From: Gardnerella leopoldii
GTDB lineage: Bacteria > Actinomycetota > Actinomycetes > Actinomycetales > Bifidobacteriaceae
Assembly (NCBI RefSeq): GCF_003293675.1
Contig: NZ_CP029984.1
Span: forward strand, 308,040 to 372,039
DNA length: 64,000 bases
Direction: 5' to 3'
Part shown: positions 1 through 7,599 of the stretch, piece after piece
How positions within the stretch are numbered: the first letter of the stretch is position 1
Layout: each line of letters opens with the position of its first letter
The notes under the pieces: generated by a model
What the model saw: only the letters and a program-made list of their open reading frames with translations
Database searches by the model: none
What the model was told of the DNA's origin: nothing
Translations under genes and position numbers: made by a program

Positions 1-1
1 C

Positions 2-460
2 CTGCAAAAGTATCCATCTCTTGATCGTATGAAAACAGCATATGCTCTTATTGGTTCAGACAGTAGTGCACAGTCGGAGTATTTTAAAGCAAATCATGTC
101 AGTAATAAACTTGGTATTCGCTGCAATTTTACAGATTTTTGTGATGATGCAGACGCTATCTATTTAGGAATGAATCTACGTAATGCTAGTGATGAAAATT
201 TGCATACTTTAAGCGATATGATGACAACTTATTATAGTAGTATTACTGCTCAAAAGAGATATACTGCTTATGCTCAAGATGGGTTAGATTTCAGTTCATT
301 TAAAGCACTGGAAAATTCTATTAAGGCAAAAATGTATGGATGTCTGGAAAAAATTCTAGGATTTGGATTGCTGGCACGGCTTGCTGGCGAATCAACTGAT
401 GAAGAACGAGATGCATGCTGTATTGCTATGGCTCATTATTTGCTGGCAAAATCAAAATAA
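2..460 (+). CDS. Hypothetical protein, probably 5'-truncated by the window edge
   Basis: The frame is open from base 2 to the stop at 458-460. The first ATG is at 29, but no Shine-Dalgarno precedes it and the frame stays open to the window edge, so the real start is probably upstream. The visible part is about 150 residues, soluble, with a Cys- and Ala-rich C-terminal helix region and no membrane segment or signal. I do not recognise the family. It is followed by a strong hairpin terminator, so it ends a transcription unit just upstream of the phage packaging genes. It may belong to the prophage early region or be a cargo gene; the sequence does not decide. Confidence 0.5.
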   Translation: MQKYPSLDRMKTAYALIGSDSSAQSEYFKANHVSNKLGIRCNFTDFCDDADAIYLGMNLRNASDENLHTLSDMMTTYYSSITAQKRYTAYAQDGLDFSSFKALENSIKAKMYGCLEKILGFGLLARLAGESTDEERDACCIAMAHYLLAKSK

Positions 461-495
461 TCATAGAGTTAAATTATTGAGATAACAGGTCACGG

Positions 496-529
496 AGGTG
501 ATTGAGGGTGTCTTTATTCTCAATCACCT
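496..529. terminator. Bidirectional intrinsic terminator
   Basis: A perfect 11-bp stem (AGGTGATTGAG at 496-506 with CTCAATCACCT at 519-529) lies between two convergent genes and overlaps the stop codon of the minus-strand gene at 520. The + side is followed by TTGTGCTTTTG, a weak U-tract. Confidence 0.65.
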
Positions 530-933
530 TTGTGCTTTTGGTTTCTTCTTCGTAAAAACTCTTTAACAATGATTGGAATTATAGTTGGGATACATTCAAG
601 AGTAATAAAAAATGTAATGTACGTGCAAGTCCAGCTACTACCCAATTGCCGAGGAGACTCTTGTAATATCAATAAATCAATAGCAGGGGCGATAAGCGCG
701 ATAGCGATGGTTTTACAAACTCCTAAGTTTTCGAGTGTTTTTTGATTGACAACAATCGAGTAAAGAAGAATTTTTGTTAAACCAAGTGCATGAGCTATAA
801 CAATGAGTAAAAAGGGTGAGTCATAAACAATTTCCCAATCGAGTGATTTAAGAGAATTGATAATAAGTCCTAAAAGAGGGAGTAATAATGAAAAAAGGAA
901 TAATCGTATAGCTTGATACATAGATTTCTTCAT
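520..933 (-). CDS. Small multi-spanning membrane protein of unknown function
   Basis: A 137-residue protein with an ATG at 933 and a good AGGAGG ribosome site just upstream. Hydrophobic stretches at about residues 7-28, 38-60, 72-90 and 104-125 suggest four membrane segments, and the C-terminus is short and basic (RRRNQKHKGD). It is transcribed against the surrounding prophage genes and sits immediately upstream of, and divergent from, the HNH gene, as expected of a lysogenically expressed cargo gene. I do not recognise the family. It lacks the dual-start motif and charge pattern of a typical holin, and a separate holin is present at 23025. Confidence 0.6.
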   Translation of the reverse strand: MKKSMYQAIRLFLFSLLLPLLGLIINSLKSLDWEIVYDSPFLLIVIAHALGLTKILLYSIVVNQKTLENLGVCKTIAIALIAPAIDLLILQESPRQLGSSWTCTYITFFITLECIPTIIPIIVKEFLRRRNQKHKGD

Positions 934-1041
934 AACTAACCTCCTTAAATTTATATAGCCAAGCAGATGACTACTGTCGTAGACGGACTATTTTCACTTA
1001 TTTTACGTTAATTTATCTTACTTGAAAAGGGAGGATGAGTC

Positions 1042-1401
1042 TTGCCAAGAAAACCTAAAAGACCGTGTTCTTATCAAGGCTGTCCGAACCTAACTGACGG
1101 CAGGTTTTGTGAGGAACACTTAAAACAAGAGAACAGACGATACGAAAAATACGAGCGTCCTTATGATGCTCACAAGCGTTACGGCAGAGCATGGCAGAAA
1201 GTCAGGGATTCTTATGTGAAAGAGCATCCTTTCTGTGAGCTTTGCTTTAAGAACCATATGCTTGTACCTGTTGAGCAGGTTCATCATATTAAACCGATTG
1301 CTGAAGGCGGAACGCATGAGAGGAATAATCTTATTTCTCTTTGTAAAAGCTGTCACTCTAAAATTCACGCTAAGCGTGGAGATCGCTGGCATAACAAATA
1401 A
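1042..1401 (+). CDS. HNH endonuclease of the phage packaging module
   Basis: A 119-residue HNH nuclease that starts at TTG 1042 behind GGGAGG. The N-terminus has a small zinc-knuckle-like set of cysteines (CSYQGC...FCEEHL). The C-terminal half carries the HNH core: HHIKPIAEGG, then a central Asn in RNNL, then LCKSCHSKIH, with the paired CxxC that binds the structural zinc. HNH proteins encoded beside small terminase are known in HK97-like phages to assist cos cleavage by terminase. The gene lies directly upstream of the putative cos region and small terminase, which supports that role. Confidence 0.93.
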   Translation: MPRKPKRPCSYQGCPNLTDGRFCEEHLKQENRRYEKYERPYDAHKRYGRAWQKVRDSYVKEHPFCELCFKNHMLVPVEQVHHIKPIAEGGTHERNNLISLCKSCHSKIHAKRGDRWHNK

Positions 1402-1410
1402 AAACCACCC

Positions 1411-1515
1411 CAGGGGCGGTCAAAATCTCTAAAAACCTATTCCCTGGGGAACGGGCGCAGGGTATTTTGCGTAAAAACAGCGTATTCAAAAGGGTAATAG
1501 GGAAAATCAAACACG
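1411..1515 (+). other. Putative cos/packaging region between HNH and small terminase
   Basis: This is the non-coding stretch between the HNH and small terminase genes. It has G/C-rich clusters (CAGGGGCGGTC, CCCTGGGGAACGGGCGCAGGG) embedded in AT-rich DNA, followed by AACAGCG, ATTCAAAAGGGTAA and GGAAAATCAA. In HK97-type phages cos usually sits at this position. The strongest support is that a closely related sequence recurs on the minus strand at 46285-46386, upstream of the satellite capsid gene. Seen: position and conservation. Inferred: that terminase cuts here. Confidence 0.6.
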
Positions 1516-1561
1516 AAAATTTTTTAATAGTTAAAACTCACGTGGGAAGGAGGCGGAAAGT

Positions 1562-2113
1562 TTGCCTACAAAATCAAATAATATTGGCGGTCGTGGCGGC
1601 AGACGCGTGGGTGCCGGGCGTAAAAAGAAAGCGGTTGTTGAAAAAGCTAGTGAAGGAAACCCTGGTGGCAGGCCTTTAAGCGTGCTTGATATTCCGGAGC
1701 TTGAAGGTGCTGAAATGCCTCAGCCTCACGAGTTTTTATCCGCCACGCAAAAAGACGGTACTCAGCTTCAGGCTAGAGAAATTTTCGCTGAAACGTGGAA
1801 GTGGCTAAAAGACATTGGTGTTAGCAGTAAAGTCCCGTCTCCTCTTATTGAACGGTATGCGATGAGTTGTGCTCGTTGGATTCAATGCGAGGAAGTAACC
1901 AGTAAACTCGGGTTTCTTTCCAAGCATCCGACTACGGGTAAACCGATACCTTCGCCTTTTATCAATATTGGTATTAACTACATGAATCAGGCGGTCAGGC
2001 TTTGGAATGAGATTTTCCAGATTGTGAAAGAAAACTGTTCGACTGAGTTTGATGGTGTTTCACCTCAAAACGATTTAATGGAACGCCTGCTTATTACACG
2101 TAAAAACATTTAG
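1562..2113 (+). CDS. Phage terminase small subunit, P27 family
   Basis: A 183-residue protein starting at TTG 1562 after GGAGG. It opens with the Gly/Arg-rich GGRGGRRVGAGRKKK head seen in P27-family small terminases, then a helical domain including the conserved-looking RYAMSCARWIQCEE stretch. The small terminase recognises the phage DNA at cos/pac and hands it to the large subunit. Its place between HNH/cos and the MetK-methyltransferase pair, with large terminase about 3.9 kb downstream, fits a Firmicutes-type siphophage packaging cluster. Confidence 0.9.
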   Translation: MPTKSNNIGGRGGRRVGAGRKKKAVVEKASEGNPGGRPLSVLDIPELEGAEMPQPHEFLSATQKDGTQLQAREIFAETWKWLKDIGVSSKVPSPLIERYAMSCARWIQCEEVTSKLGFLSKHPTTGKPIPSPFINIGINYMNQAVRLWNEIFQIVKENCSTEFDGVSPQNDLMERLLITRKNI

Positions 2114-2123
2114 GAGAAAAATT

Positions 2124-2909
2124 ATGATAGAAAAAGTAAACCCGTCGCATGTTGACAAGATTGCGGATCGTATTGCTGGAGCAATTGTTGATCTGGCTTA
2201 CAAGCTGGATGAGAATCCGAAGATTGCTGTTGAAGTGATGCTCGGGCATGGTAAGTGTGCCGTGTGTATTGAAAGCACGGTGATGTTTAAGTTTAAGGAT
2301 ATTAAAAATATTATCCACCGTTTAAGCCCTGGGAAAGTAAAGATTGATATTACGGTTGTGCCGCAGGATAAGCATTTAAGCCGAAACCAGGATGGTATGG
2401 TTCGCTGCGCTGATAACGGGATTTTTAAAGGCGTACCATTAACAGGCGAGCAGAAGAAACTCTCGGCTATTGCTCGAAAGGTTTATGAAAAGTATCCGTA
2501 TGACGGCAAGTATGTTCTTGATGGTGAAAAGCTTATCATCTGCCAGTCTCACGCTAAACGAGAAGACTTATTGAAAGAGTATCCGAATGCGTTTGTTAAT
2601 CCTTTAGGTGATTGGACGGGTGGTATCAGCGTGGATACGGGAGCGGTTAACCGAAAACTCGGGTCAGACATGGCTGATGCTGTTACGGGCGGCGGTCTTC
2701 ATGGTAAGGATCTTACGAAAGCTGATGTGTCGGTTAATATTTACGCGTTTTTGAAAGCGCAGGAGACCGGTCGGGTGGTTGAGTTTTCTTGTGCTATCGG
2801 GGACGAGATGGTTGATGGTAAACCGTATGCGCAGATTGTGGAAATTGCGAAAGATTATATTGACTCGGTGGGTGGTTTTGAAAAGCTGGCTTGCTGGGGT
2901 CTTTTCTAA
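2124..2909 (+). CDS. Phage MetK-like (S-adenosylmethionine synthetase-like) protein
   Basis: A 261-residue protein starting at ATG 2124 behind TAGGAG. It resembles methionine adenosyltransferase but is much shorter than the usual 380-400 residues. Near the N-terminus SHVDKIADRIAGAIVD corresponds to the GHPDKxxDxIxDAIVD helix, NQDGMV to the GAGDQG segment, and DAVTGGGLHGKDLTKAD to the GGGAFSGKDxTKVD loop that binds ATP and phosphates. The histidine of GHPDK appears as SH. It stops 14 bases before the start of the DNA methyltransferase, so the two are probably co-translated. A plausible role is to supply or channel SAM for phage DNA methylation; activity of the short form is unproven. Confidence 0.8.
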   Translation: MIEKVNPSHVDKIADRIAGAIVDLAYKLDENPKIAVEVMLGHGKCAVCIESTVMFKFKDIKNIIHRLSPGKVKIDITVVPQDKHLSRNQDGMVRCADNGIFKGVPLTGEQKKLSAIARKVYEKYPYDGKYVLDGEKLIICQSHAKREDLLKEYPNAFVNPLGDWTGGISVDTGAVNRKLGSDMADAVTGGGLHGKDLTKADVSVNIYAFLKAQETGRVVEFSCAIGDEMVDGKPYAQIVEIAKDYIDSVGGFEKLACWGLF

Positions 2910-2923
2910 CGGGAGGAAAGCTT

Positions 2924-4159
2924 ATGGAAAAAGAAATGCAGTATTATTTGGCTGACGTAAGTGAGCTTATCCCGTATGTGAGAAACGCTCGCACTCACTC
3001 TGAGGCGCAGGTAGCTCAGATAGCGGCAAGTATTCGCGAGTTTGGTTTCCTTTCCCCAATTCTAGTGGCTGAGGATAATACGATTCTTGCAGGCCACGGC
3101 AGGCTTGCCGCGGCATTAAAACTGGGTCTTAAAAAAGTTCCGTGTGTGAAAGAAAATCATTTAACTGAAACACAAAAGCGTGCTTATATTATTGCGGATA
3201 ATAAGCTTTCACTTAACGCAGGCTGGGACAATGAGCTTTTAGCTGTCGAGTTGTCAGAGCTTGAAGGAGCTGATTTTAATCTTGATCTTCTCGGGTTTGA
3301 CGAGGCGGAGCTTTCCAGTATTTTTGATGCTGATAAAGACGTGAGTGATGATGATTTTGATGTTGAAAAAGAGCTGGAAGAACCGTGTTTTTCTAAAACA
3401 GGTGACATTTGGATGCTTGGTAAGCATCGTGTTATTTGCGGTGATGCTACTAAGTTAGAAACATTTAAGACGCTTCTTGAGGATACTAAAGTGAATCTGG
3501 TGGTTACTGATCCGCCTTATAACGTGAACTATGAGGGTTCTGCTGGGAAAATCAAAAACGATAATATGGAGGATGATAAGTTTTACCAGTTTCTTTTCAA
3601 CTCGTTCGTGAACATGGAGCAGGCGATGGCAGATGATGCGTCTATCTACGTGTTTCATGCTGACACGGAGGGGTTGAATTTTAGAAAAGCATTCCAGGAC
3701 GCGGGGTTTTATCTTTCAGGTTGTTGTATTTGGAAGAAACCGTCTCTGGTGTTGGGTAGAAGCCCTTACCAGTGGCAGCATGAACCGTGTTTGTATGGGT
3801 GGAAGAAAAAAGGTAAACACAAGTGGTACGCGGGTAGGAAAGAAACTTCAGTTTGGGAGTTTGAAAAGTCTAAGAAAAACGCTGATCATCCAACCATGAA
3901 ACCAATAGCTCTTTTAGCGTATCCGATTAAAAACTCGAGTATGACGAACTCGCTTGTGTTAGATCCGTTTGCTGGAAGTGGTAGCACGCTTATAGCCTGC
4001 GAGCAGACGGGTAGAATCTGCTACGCTATCGAGCTTGACGAGAAATATTGTGACGTGATTGTGAAACGTTATATTGAGCAGGTTGGAAATGATAAGAGTG
4101 TGAAAGTTTTAAGAGGCGGTAAAGAATACTCGTTTACTGAAGTATTTACTAACAAGTAA
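2924..4159 (+). CDS. ParB-like domain fused to DNA methyltransferase (N4/N6, beta class)
   Basis: A 411-residue protein. The ATG at 2924 follows GGGAGG and is preferred over an upstream TTG at 2891. Residues about 10-100 form a ParB/sulfiredoxin-type nuclease fold with an AGHGRLAA motif. The methyltransferase half has the catalytic DPPY at residues 196-199 and the SAM-binding DPFAGSGS at 347-354; DPPY before FxGxG is the beta-class order. Such fusions are common beside phage terminases and methylate adenine or cytosine amino groups, often to protect phage DNA from host restriction. The directly preceding MetK-like gene suggests a matched cofactor supply. Confidence 0.9.
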   Translation: MEKEMQYYLADVSELIPYVRNARTHSEAQVAQIAASIREFGFLSPILVAEDNTILAGHGRLAAALKLGLKKVPCVKENHLTETQKRAYIIADNKLSLNAGWDNELLAVELSELEGADFNLDLLGFDEAELSSIFDADKDVSDDDFDVEKELEEPCFSKTGDIWMLGKHRVICGDATKLETFKTLLEDTKVNLVVTDPPYNVNYEGSAGKIKNDNMEDDKFYQFLFNSFVNMEQAMADDASIYVFHADTEGLNFRKAFQDAGFYLSGCCIWKKPSLVLGRSPYQWQHEPCLYGWKKKGKHKWYAGRKETSVWEFEKSKKNADHPTMKPIALLAYPIKNSSMTNSLVLDPFAGSGSTLIACEQTGRICYAIELDEKYCDVIVKRYIEQVGNDKSVKVLRGGKEYSFTEVFTNK

Positions 4160-4193
4160 GACTCGTATTTTATATGAAAAATAGTTTGCGACC

Positions 4194-4230
4194 GCTTGCT
4201 ATAAACCTTCTTTAGAGTGATTTATATATG
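4194..4230 (+). promoter_or_regulatory. Phage repeated promoter-like element, copy A
   Basis: The first of four related elements with pattern GCTTGCTAT, about eight variable bases, TTTAGAGTGAT, then an AT-rich TATA stretch. Spacing from GCTTG to TTTAGAGTGA is the same (17 bases) in all copies. This copy ends in TTATATATG and lies 27 bases upstream of the start at 4258. Confidence 0.6.
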
Positions 4231-4257
4231 TACCCGAAAAAATCTAAAGGAGGAAAA

Positions 4258-4908
4258 ATGGAATTAAAATACGGGTTAAAAGGAAAAGATAGGCAGCCGC
4301 TTATTAAAGCTATAGAGGATTCTACGGGAGTAAAGGCTGTTTACTTAAAAACTCCGAGTATGTCTTACAGGATAGGTGTTTTCAACATTAGTAAAGATGG
4401 TACGGTCACGTGTAGTAGTGAAGAAAATTTAGATGATTTGAAAAACATGTTAGACGCTGACTATGGTATAAGTCTTCCAGTCTGCGCGTGTGATGGTACG
4501 CAATGTTTTAGTGTTGAGTTTCCTAAAGATAAGGCTGATGTGGTAAAGCTTAGGAAAATTCTTGATAATAAGGGTGATCTTATTAAAAAAGCGTTAGGAG
4601 TGAACAGTCTTAGTATTAAGGAAGAAGATGATAAGCTTATTTTTCCTTGGTTTGAGCAGGCTAACCAACCAGGCTTGGCATCCTATGCGAAGTTTATAAA
4701 CAGTCTTTGTAAAATGAGCGTGGAAATTAAACGCGTAAATAATAGTAAGCGTGAGACAGTTAACGATAAGTATGCTTTCAGATGTTTTCTTCTTAGACTC
4801 GGGTTTATAGGAGACGAGTTTAAACAAGACAGGAAAATTATGCTTTCCCGTTTAGAAGGCTCCTGCGCTTTTAGAAACGGGGGTGAGCGTAATGCTGTAT
4901 GCGAGTGA
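4258..4908 (+). CDS. Phage-associated 'virulence-related' family protein
   Basis: A 216-residue protein starting at ATG 4258, directly behind AAAGGAGG. The N-terminal block LKYGLKGKDRQPLIKAI followed by a G-V-KAVY strand and SYRIGVFNISKDGTV is the pattern of a family widespread in clostridial and actinobacterial prophages, usually labelled virulence-related without experimental basis. There is no signal peptide or membrane segment. It follows repeated regulatory element A and overlaps the next small gene by 17 bases, so the two are probably one translation unit. The molecular function is unknown. Confidence 0.7.
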   Translation: MELKYGLKGKDRQPLIKAIEDSTGVKAVYLKTPSMSYRIGVFNISKDGTVTCSSEENLDDLKNMLDADYGISLPVCACDGTQCFSVEFPKDKADVVKLRKILDNKGDLIKKALGVNSLSIKEEDDKLIFPWFEQANQPGLASYAKFINSLCKMSVEIKRVNNSKRETVNDKYAFRCFLLRLGFIGDEFKQDRKIMLSRLEGSCAFRNGGERNAVCE

Positions 4909-5056
4909 AGACCAGGCGTACGTGTTGAGTGAAGATTGTCCTACAGGTTCTTTGGTTGAAGAAATTTTCGCGAATTTAGAGCAAGAGAACGAGGTTTTTG
5001 TAAAAGCATGTTTTACTGTAGTAGATGATTTTTGGGTGATGATTATTTCCGCATGA
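4892..5056 (+). CDS. Small acidic protein, 54 residues
   Basis: A short reading frame from ATG 4892 behind GGGGGTGAG, encoding MLYASEDQAYVLSEDC and so on to a stop at 5054-5056. It overlaps the end of the preceding gene by 17 bases in another frame, a typical phage arrangement. The product is acidic and alternates hydrophobic strand-like stretches (VFVKACFTVVDDFWVMII). Small genes of this kind are often found after the virulence-related family gene in Firmicutes prophages, but I cannot name the family. Confidence 0.6.
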   Translation: MLYASEDQAYVLSEDCPTGSLVEEIFANLEQENEVFVKACFTVVDDFWVMIISA

Positions 5057-5149
5057 TTTTAGAAACGTTTAACGGTTTTTAAGAGTAAAAAAATTAGCGA
5101 AAACTGGTGGGGAAAAACGTGTAAATACCTGATGTTTCTTGGCTTAAAA

Positions 5150-5190
5150 GCTTGCTATTGCGCGCTTTTAGAGTGATATATAGTACTAGC
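5150..5190 (+). promoter_or_regulatory. Phage repeated promoter-like element, copy B
   Basis: GCTTGCTATTGCGCGC, then TTTTAGAGTGATATATAGT. Nearly identical to copy C at 5584. It lies 29 bases upstream of the GTG start at 5219. The arrangement TTGCTA / TATATA would give a 19-base spacer, unusual for the housekeeping sigma factor. Confidence 0.6.
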
Positions 5191-5218
5191 AAAAAGCACA
5201 GAAACAAAGGAGAAACCT

Positions 5219-5503
5219 GTGAAAAAAGAAATTTTACAAAACCTTACAAACGAAGTTAAAACATGCAGACGCTACGCGCTAAACGCAGTCAAAAAAGCTG
5301 AAGAAGGGAAAATTAGTTCGGCTATCAGCATGCTCGACATTGCGCAAACAGCAAAAACCTGTGCTATGCAAGCTCACGAGGAGTTTTGGAAGGTAAGCGG
5401 AGGAAAACTAAACGATATGGAGTTTGAACTGTTTGCGGATGCTGAAACCTTGGACAAGGATATTCAAAAAGCTTATCAAGCGATTCAACAAGCAAGAAGC
5501 TAA
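5219..5503 (+). CDS. Small all-helical phage protein
   Basis: A 94-residue protein starting at GTG 5219 after AAAGGAG. The sequence is alanine- and lysine-rich with heptad-like hydrophobic spacing throughout, so it is probably a helical bundle or coiled coil. It lies alone between repeated regulatory element B and a terminator hairpin, so it looks like a monocistronic unit. It has no recognisable catalytic motif; I cannot assign a family. Confidence 0.65.
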   Translation: MKKEILQNLTNEVKTCRRYALNAVKKAEEGKISSAISMLDIAQTAKTCAMQAHEEFWKVSGGKLNDMEFELFADAETLDKDIQKAYQAIQQARS

Positions 5504-5541
5504 AAGAAAGGGGGATAGTCAGCCATAGGGTTGGAAGGCTG

Positions 5542-5576
5542 GAGAAAAATCGTGGAATTATCCGCGATTTTTTCTC
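5542..5576 (+). terminator. Intrinsic terminator
   Basis: GAGAAAAATCGTGGA and TCCGCGATTTTTTCTC form a stem of about 15 bp with one G-U pair around a 4-5 base loop, the T-rich run being part of the stem. It closes the unit that starts at 5219 and precedes repeated element C. Confidence 0.65.
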
Positions 5577-5583
5577 GTTTATG

Positions 5584-5624
5584 GCTTGCTATTGCGCGCT
5601 TTTAGAGTGATATATAGTACTAAC
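5584..5624 (+). promoter_or_regulatory. Phage repeated promoter-like element, copy C
   Basis: GCTTGCTATTGCGCGC followed by TTTTAGAGTGATATATAGT, identical to copy B over more than 35 bases, and about 30 bases upstream of the ATG at 5653. Confidence 0.6.
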
Positions 5625-5652
5625 AAAAAACACAGAAAAAGGAGAAAAAATC

Positions 5653-5877
5653 ATGTGGGAACAAGATACGCTTAGGGTTGAAGATCAGGTTGTAAGCTAC
5701 AGTATGAAGGTTTTTGAAGAGCCAAGCGAATATGGGATTAACCAGGGAAGAATTTCCAAGCTTACTTTGAAAAACAATAACAAGGTTATCGCAAACTACG
5801 ATAGAGGCTGGGACATGATGCCAACAAGCAAGCTTGCGAACGAGGCTTTAGAAATGATCCTCGACGCTAGAAACTAA
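5653..5877 (+). CDS. Conserved small phage protein (DUF7678-like)
   Basis: A 74-residue protein with ATG 5653 behind AAAGGAG. The pattern MKVFEEPSEYGINQGRISKL, a short Lys-Asn turn, then NYDRGWDMMP matches a small family I recall from Firmicutes phages, usually encoded just before large terminase; the DUF number is from memory and should be checked. It is transcribed from regulatory element C and followed by two hairpin terminators before the terminase gene. Function unknown. Confidence 0.65.
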   Translation: MWEQDTLRVEDQVVSYSMKVFEEPSEYGINQGRISKLTLKNNNKVIANYDRGWDMMPTSKLANEALEMILDARN

Positions 5878-5902
5878 AAACTTTAAGTTTAGTTAAAAGT
5901 AG

Positions 5903-5925
5903 CAGGGCTTTTAGGCCCTGTTTCT
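5903..5925 (+). terminator. Intrinsic terminator
   Basis: The six-base-pair GC-rich stem CAGGGC/GCCCTG around TTTTAG, followed by TTTCT. Confidence 0.65.
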
Positions 5926-5950
5926 CGTAGGAAAGATAAGAAATGATGTG

Positions 5951-5971
5951 GACGCTGAAAGCGTCTTTTTT
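5951..5971 (+). terminator. Intrinsic terminator just upstream of large terminase
   Basis: GACGCTGAAAGCGTC followed by TTTTTTAT is a compact hairpin and U-tract. Together with the one at 5903 it separates the small-gene units from the late structural operon starting at 5998, so the structural genes must use a nearby promoter or antitermination. Confidence 0.7.
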
Positions 5972-5997
5972 ATGCCTAAAGAAAGGAGGAGCTTAAG

Positions 5998-7590
5998 TTG
6001 CAAGCATACGAGGTTACTAAGTTTAAAAAAGAAGATTCAACGTATAGTAAGGATTTAGCGGATTATGCCGTGAGTTTTATCGAATGTTTAACACACACGA
6101 AAGGCACGTGGGCTGGTAAGCCTTTTAAGCTCCTTGACTGGCAGGAGCAGATTATCAGGGACTTGTTTGGCGTGGTGAAACCGAATGGTTACCGTCAGTT
6201 TAATACTGCTTATATTGAAATACCTAAGAAAATGGGTAAAAGTGAGCTTGCCGCGGCAGTGGCACTGCTTTTATGCTGTGGGGATAATGAGGAGCGAGCC
6301 GAGGTCTATGGTTGTGCGGCGGACCGTCAGCAGGCAACAATCGTGTTTGATGTGGCGGCTGACATGGTTAGAATGTGTCCGGCTCTTAATCGTAGGGTTA
6401 AAATTTTAGCTTCGCAAAAACGTATTATTTTCCTACCAACTAACAGTTTCTACCAAGTGTTGTCGGCTGAAGCGTACTCTAAACACGGGTTTAACATTCA
6501 CGGTGTTGTGTTTGATGAGCTTCACACGCAGCCTAACCGTAAACTTTTTGACGTGATGACTAAAGGCTCCGGGGATGCTCGCATGCAGCCACTGTATTTT
6601 CTGATTACCACAGCCGGTACGGATACGCATTCGATCTGCTATGAGACGCATCAGAAAGCAGTGGATATTCTCGAGGGCAGGAAAATTGATCCAACTTTCT
6701 ACCCAGTGATTTATGGTGCAAAAGATTCGGATGATTGGACTGATCCTAAGGTGTGGAAGAAAGCTAATCCTTCTCTTGGGGTGACGGTTCAAATGGAGAA
6801 AGTTAAGGCTGCTTTCGAGTCAGCTCGGCAAAATCCTGGTGAAGAGAATGCTTTCCGTCAGCTTCGTCTTAACCAGTGGGTGAAACAGTCTATTCGTTGG
6901 ATGCCGATGGAAAAGTGGGATGCTTGCGGTTTTCAGGTGAACGAGGAAGAACTCGAGGGCAGGGTCTGCTACGGGGGTCTTGACCTTTCAAGCACTACCG
7001 ACCTTACCTCCTTTGTTTTGGTCTTTCCACCAGAAGATGAGTCGGATAAGTTTCGTATCCTACCTTATTTTTGGGTGCCTGAAGAAACCTTGAGTTTGCG
7101 CGTGAAACGAGATCATGTGCCTTATGACGTGTGGGAAAAACAAGGGTTTATTAAAACTACGGAAGGAAACGTTGTTCACTATGGGTTTATTGAAAAATTC
7201 ATCGAAACTTTAGGTGAACGTTTCAATATTCGTGAGATTGCTTTCGACCGTTGGGGCGCTGTGCAAATGGTGCAAAACCTTGAAAACATGGGGTTTACCG
7301 TGGTTCCCTTCGGACAAGGATTCAAGGATATGAGTCCGCCTACCAAGGAGCTTATGAAGCTTACACTCGAGCAGAAAATCGCACACTCCGCTCATCCGGT
7401 GCTTCGCTGGAACATGGATAACATTTTCATCCGCACTGATCCTGCAGGGAACATTAAAGCCGATAAGGAAAAATCAACCGAGAAAATCGATGGTGCTATC
7501 GCAACTATCATGGCGCTTGACCGTGCTATAAGATGCGGTAACGCGAACACTCAAAGCGTGTATGACAATCGCGGGATTTTGTTTATGTAG
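5998..7590 (+). CDS. Phage terminase large subunit
   Basis: A 530-residue packaging motor, starting at TTG 5998 behind AAAGGAGG. The ATPase domain has a Walker A-type PKKMGKS at residues 76-82 and Walker B ending in D173-E174 (VVFDELH). The C-terminal nuclease domain begins at GGLDLSSTTD with the metal-binding D329, and ends with KIDGAIATIMALDRA, where the late Asp completes the RuvC-like site. The length is normal for HK97-type terminases. It translocates DNA into the prohead and cuts it at unit length, together with the small subunit at 1562 and HNH at 1042. Confidence 0.96.
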   Translation: MQAYEVTKFKKEDSTYSKDLADYAVSFIECLTHTKGTWAGKPFKLLDWQEQIIRDLFGVVKPNGYRQFNTAYIEIPKKMGKSELAAAVALLLCCGDNEERAEVYGCAADRQQATIVFDVAADMVRMCPALNRRVKILASQKRIIFLPTNSFYQVLSAEAYSKHGFNIHGVVFDELHTQPNRKLFDVMTKGSGDARMQPLYFLITTAGTDTHSICYETHQKAVDILEGRKIDPTFYPVIYGAKDSDDWTDPKVWKKANPSLGVTVQMEKVKAAFESARQNPGEENAFRQLRLNQWVKQSIRWMPMEKWDACGFQVNEEELEGRVCYGGLDLSSTTDLTSFVLVFPPEDESDKFRILPYFWVPEETLSLRVKRDHVPYDVWEKQGFIKTTEGNVVHYGFIEKFIETLGERFNIREIAFDRWGAVQMVQNLENMGFTVVPFGQGFKDMSPPTKELMKLTLEQKIAHSAHPVLRWNMDNIFIRTDPAGNIKADKEKSTEKIDGAIATIMALDRAIRCGNANTQSVYDNRGILFM

Positions 7591-7599
7591 GAGGTGACA

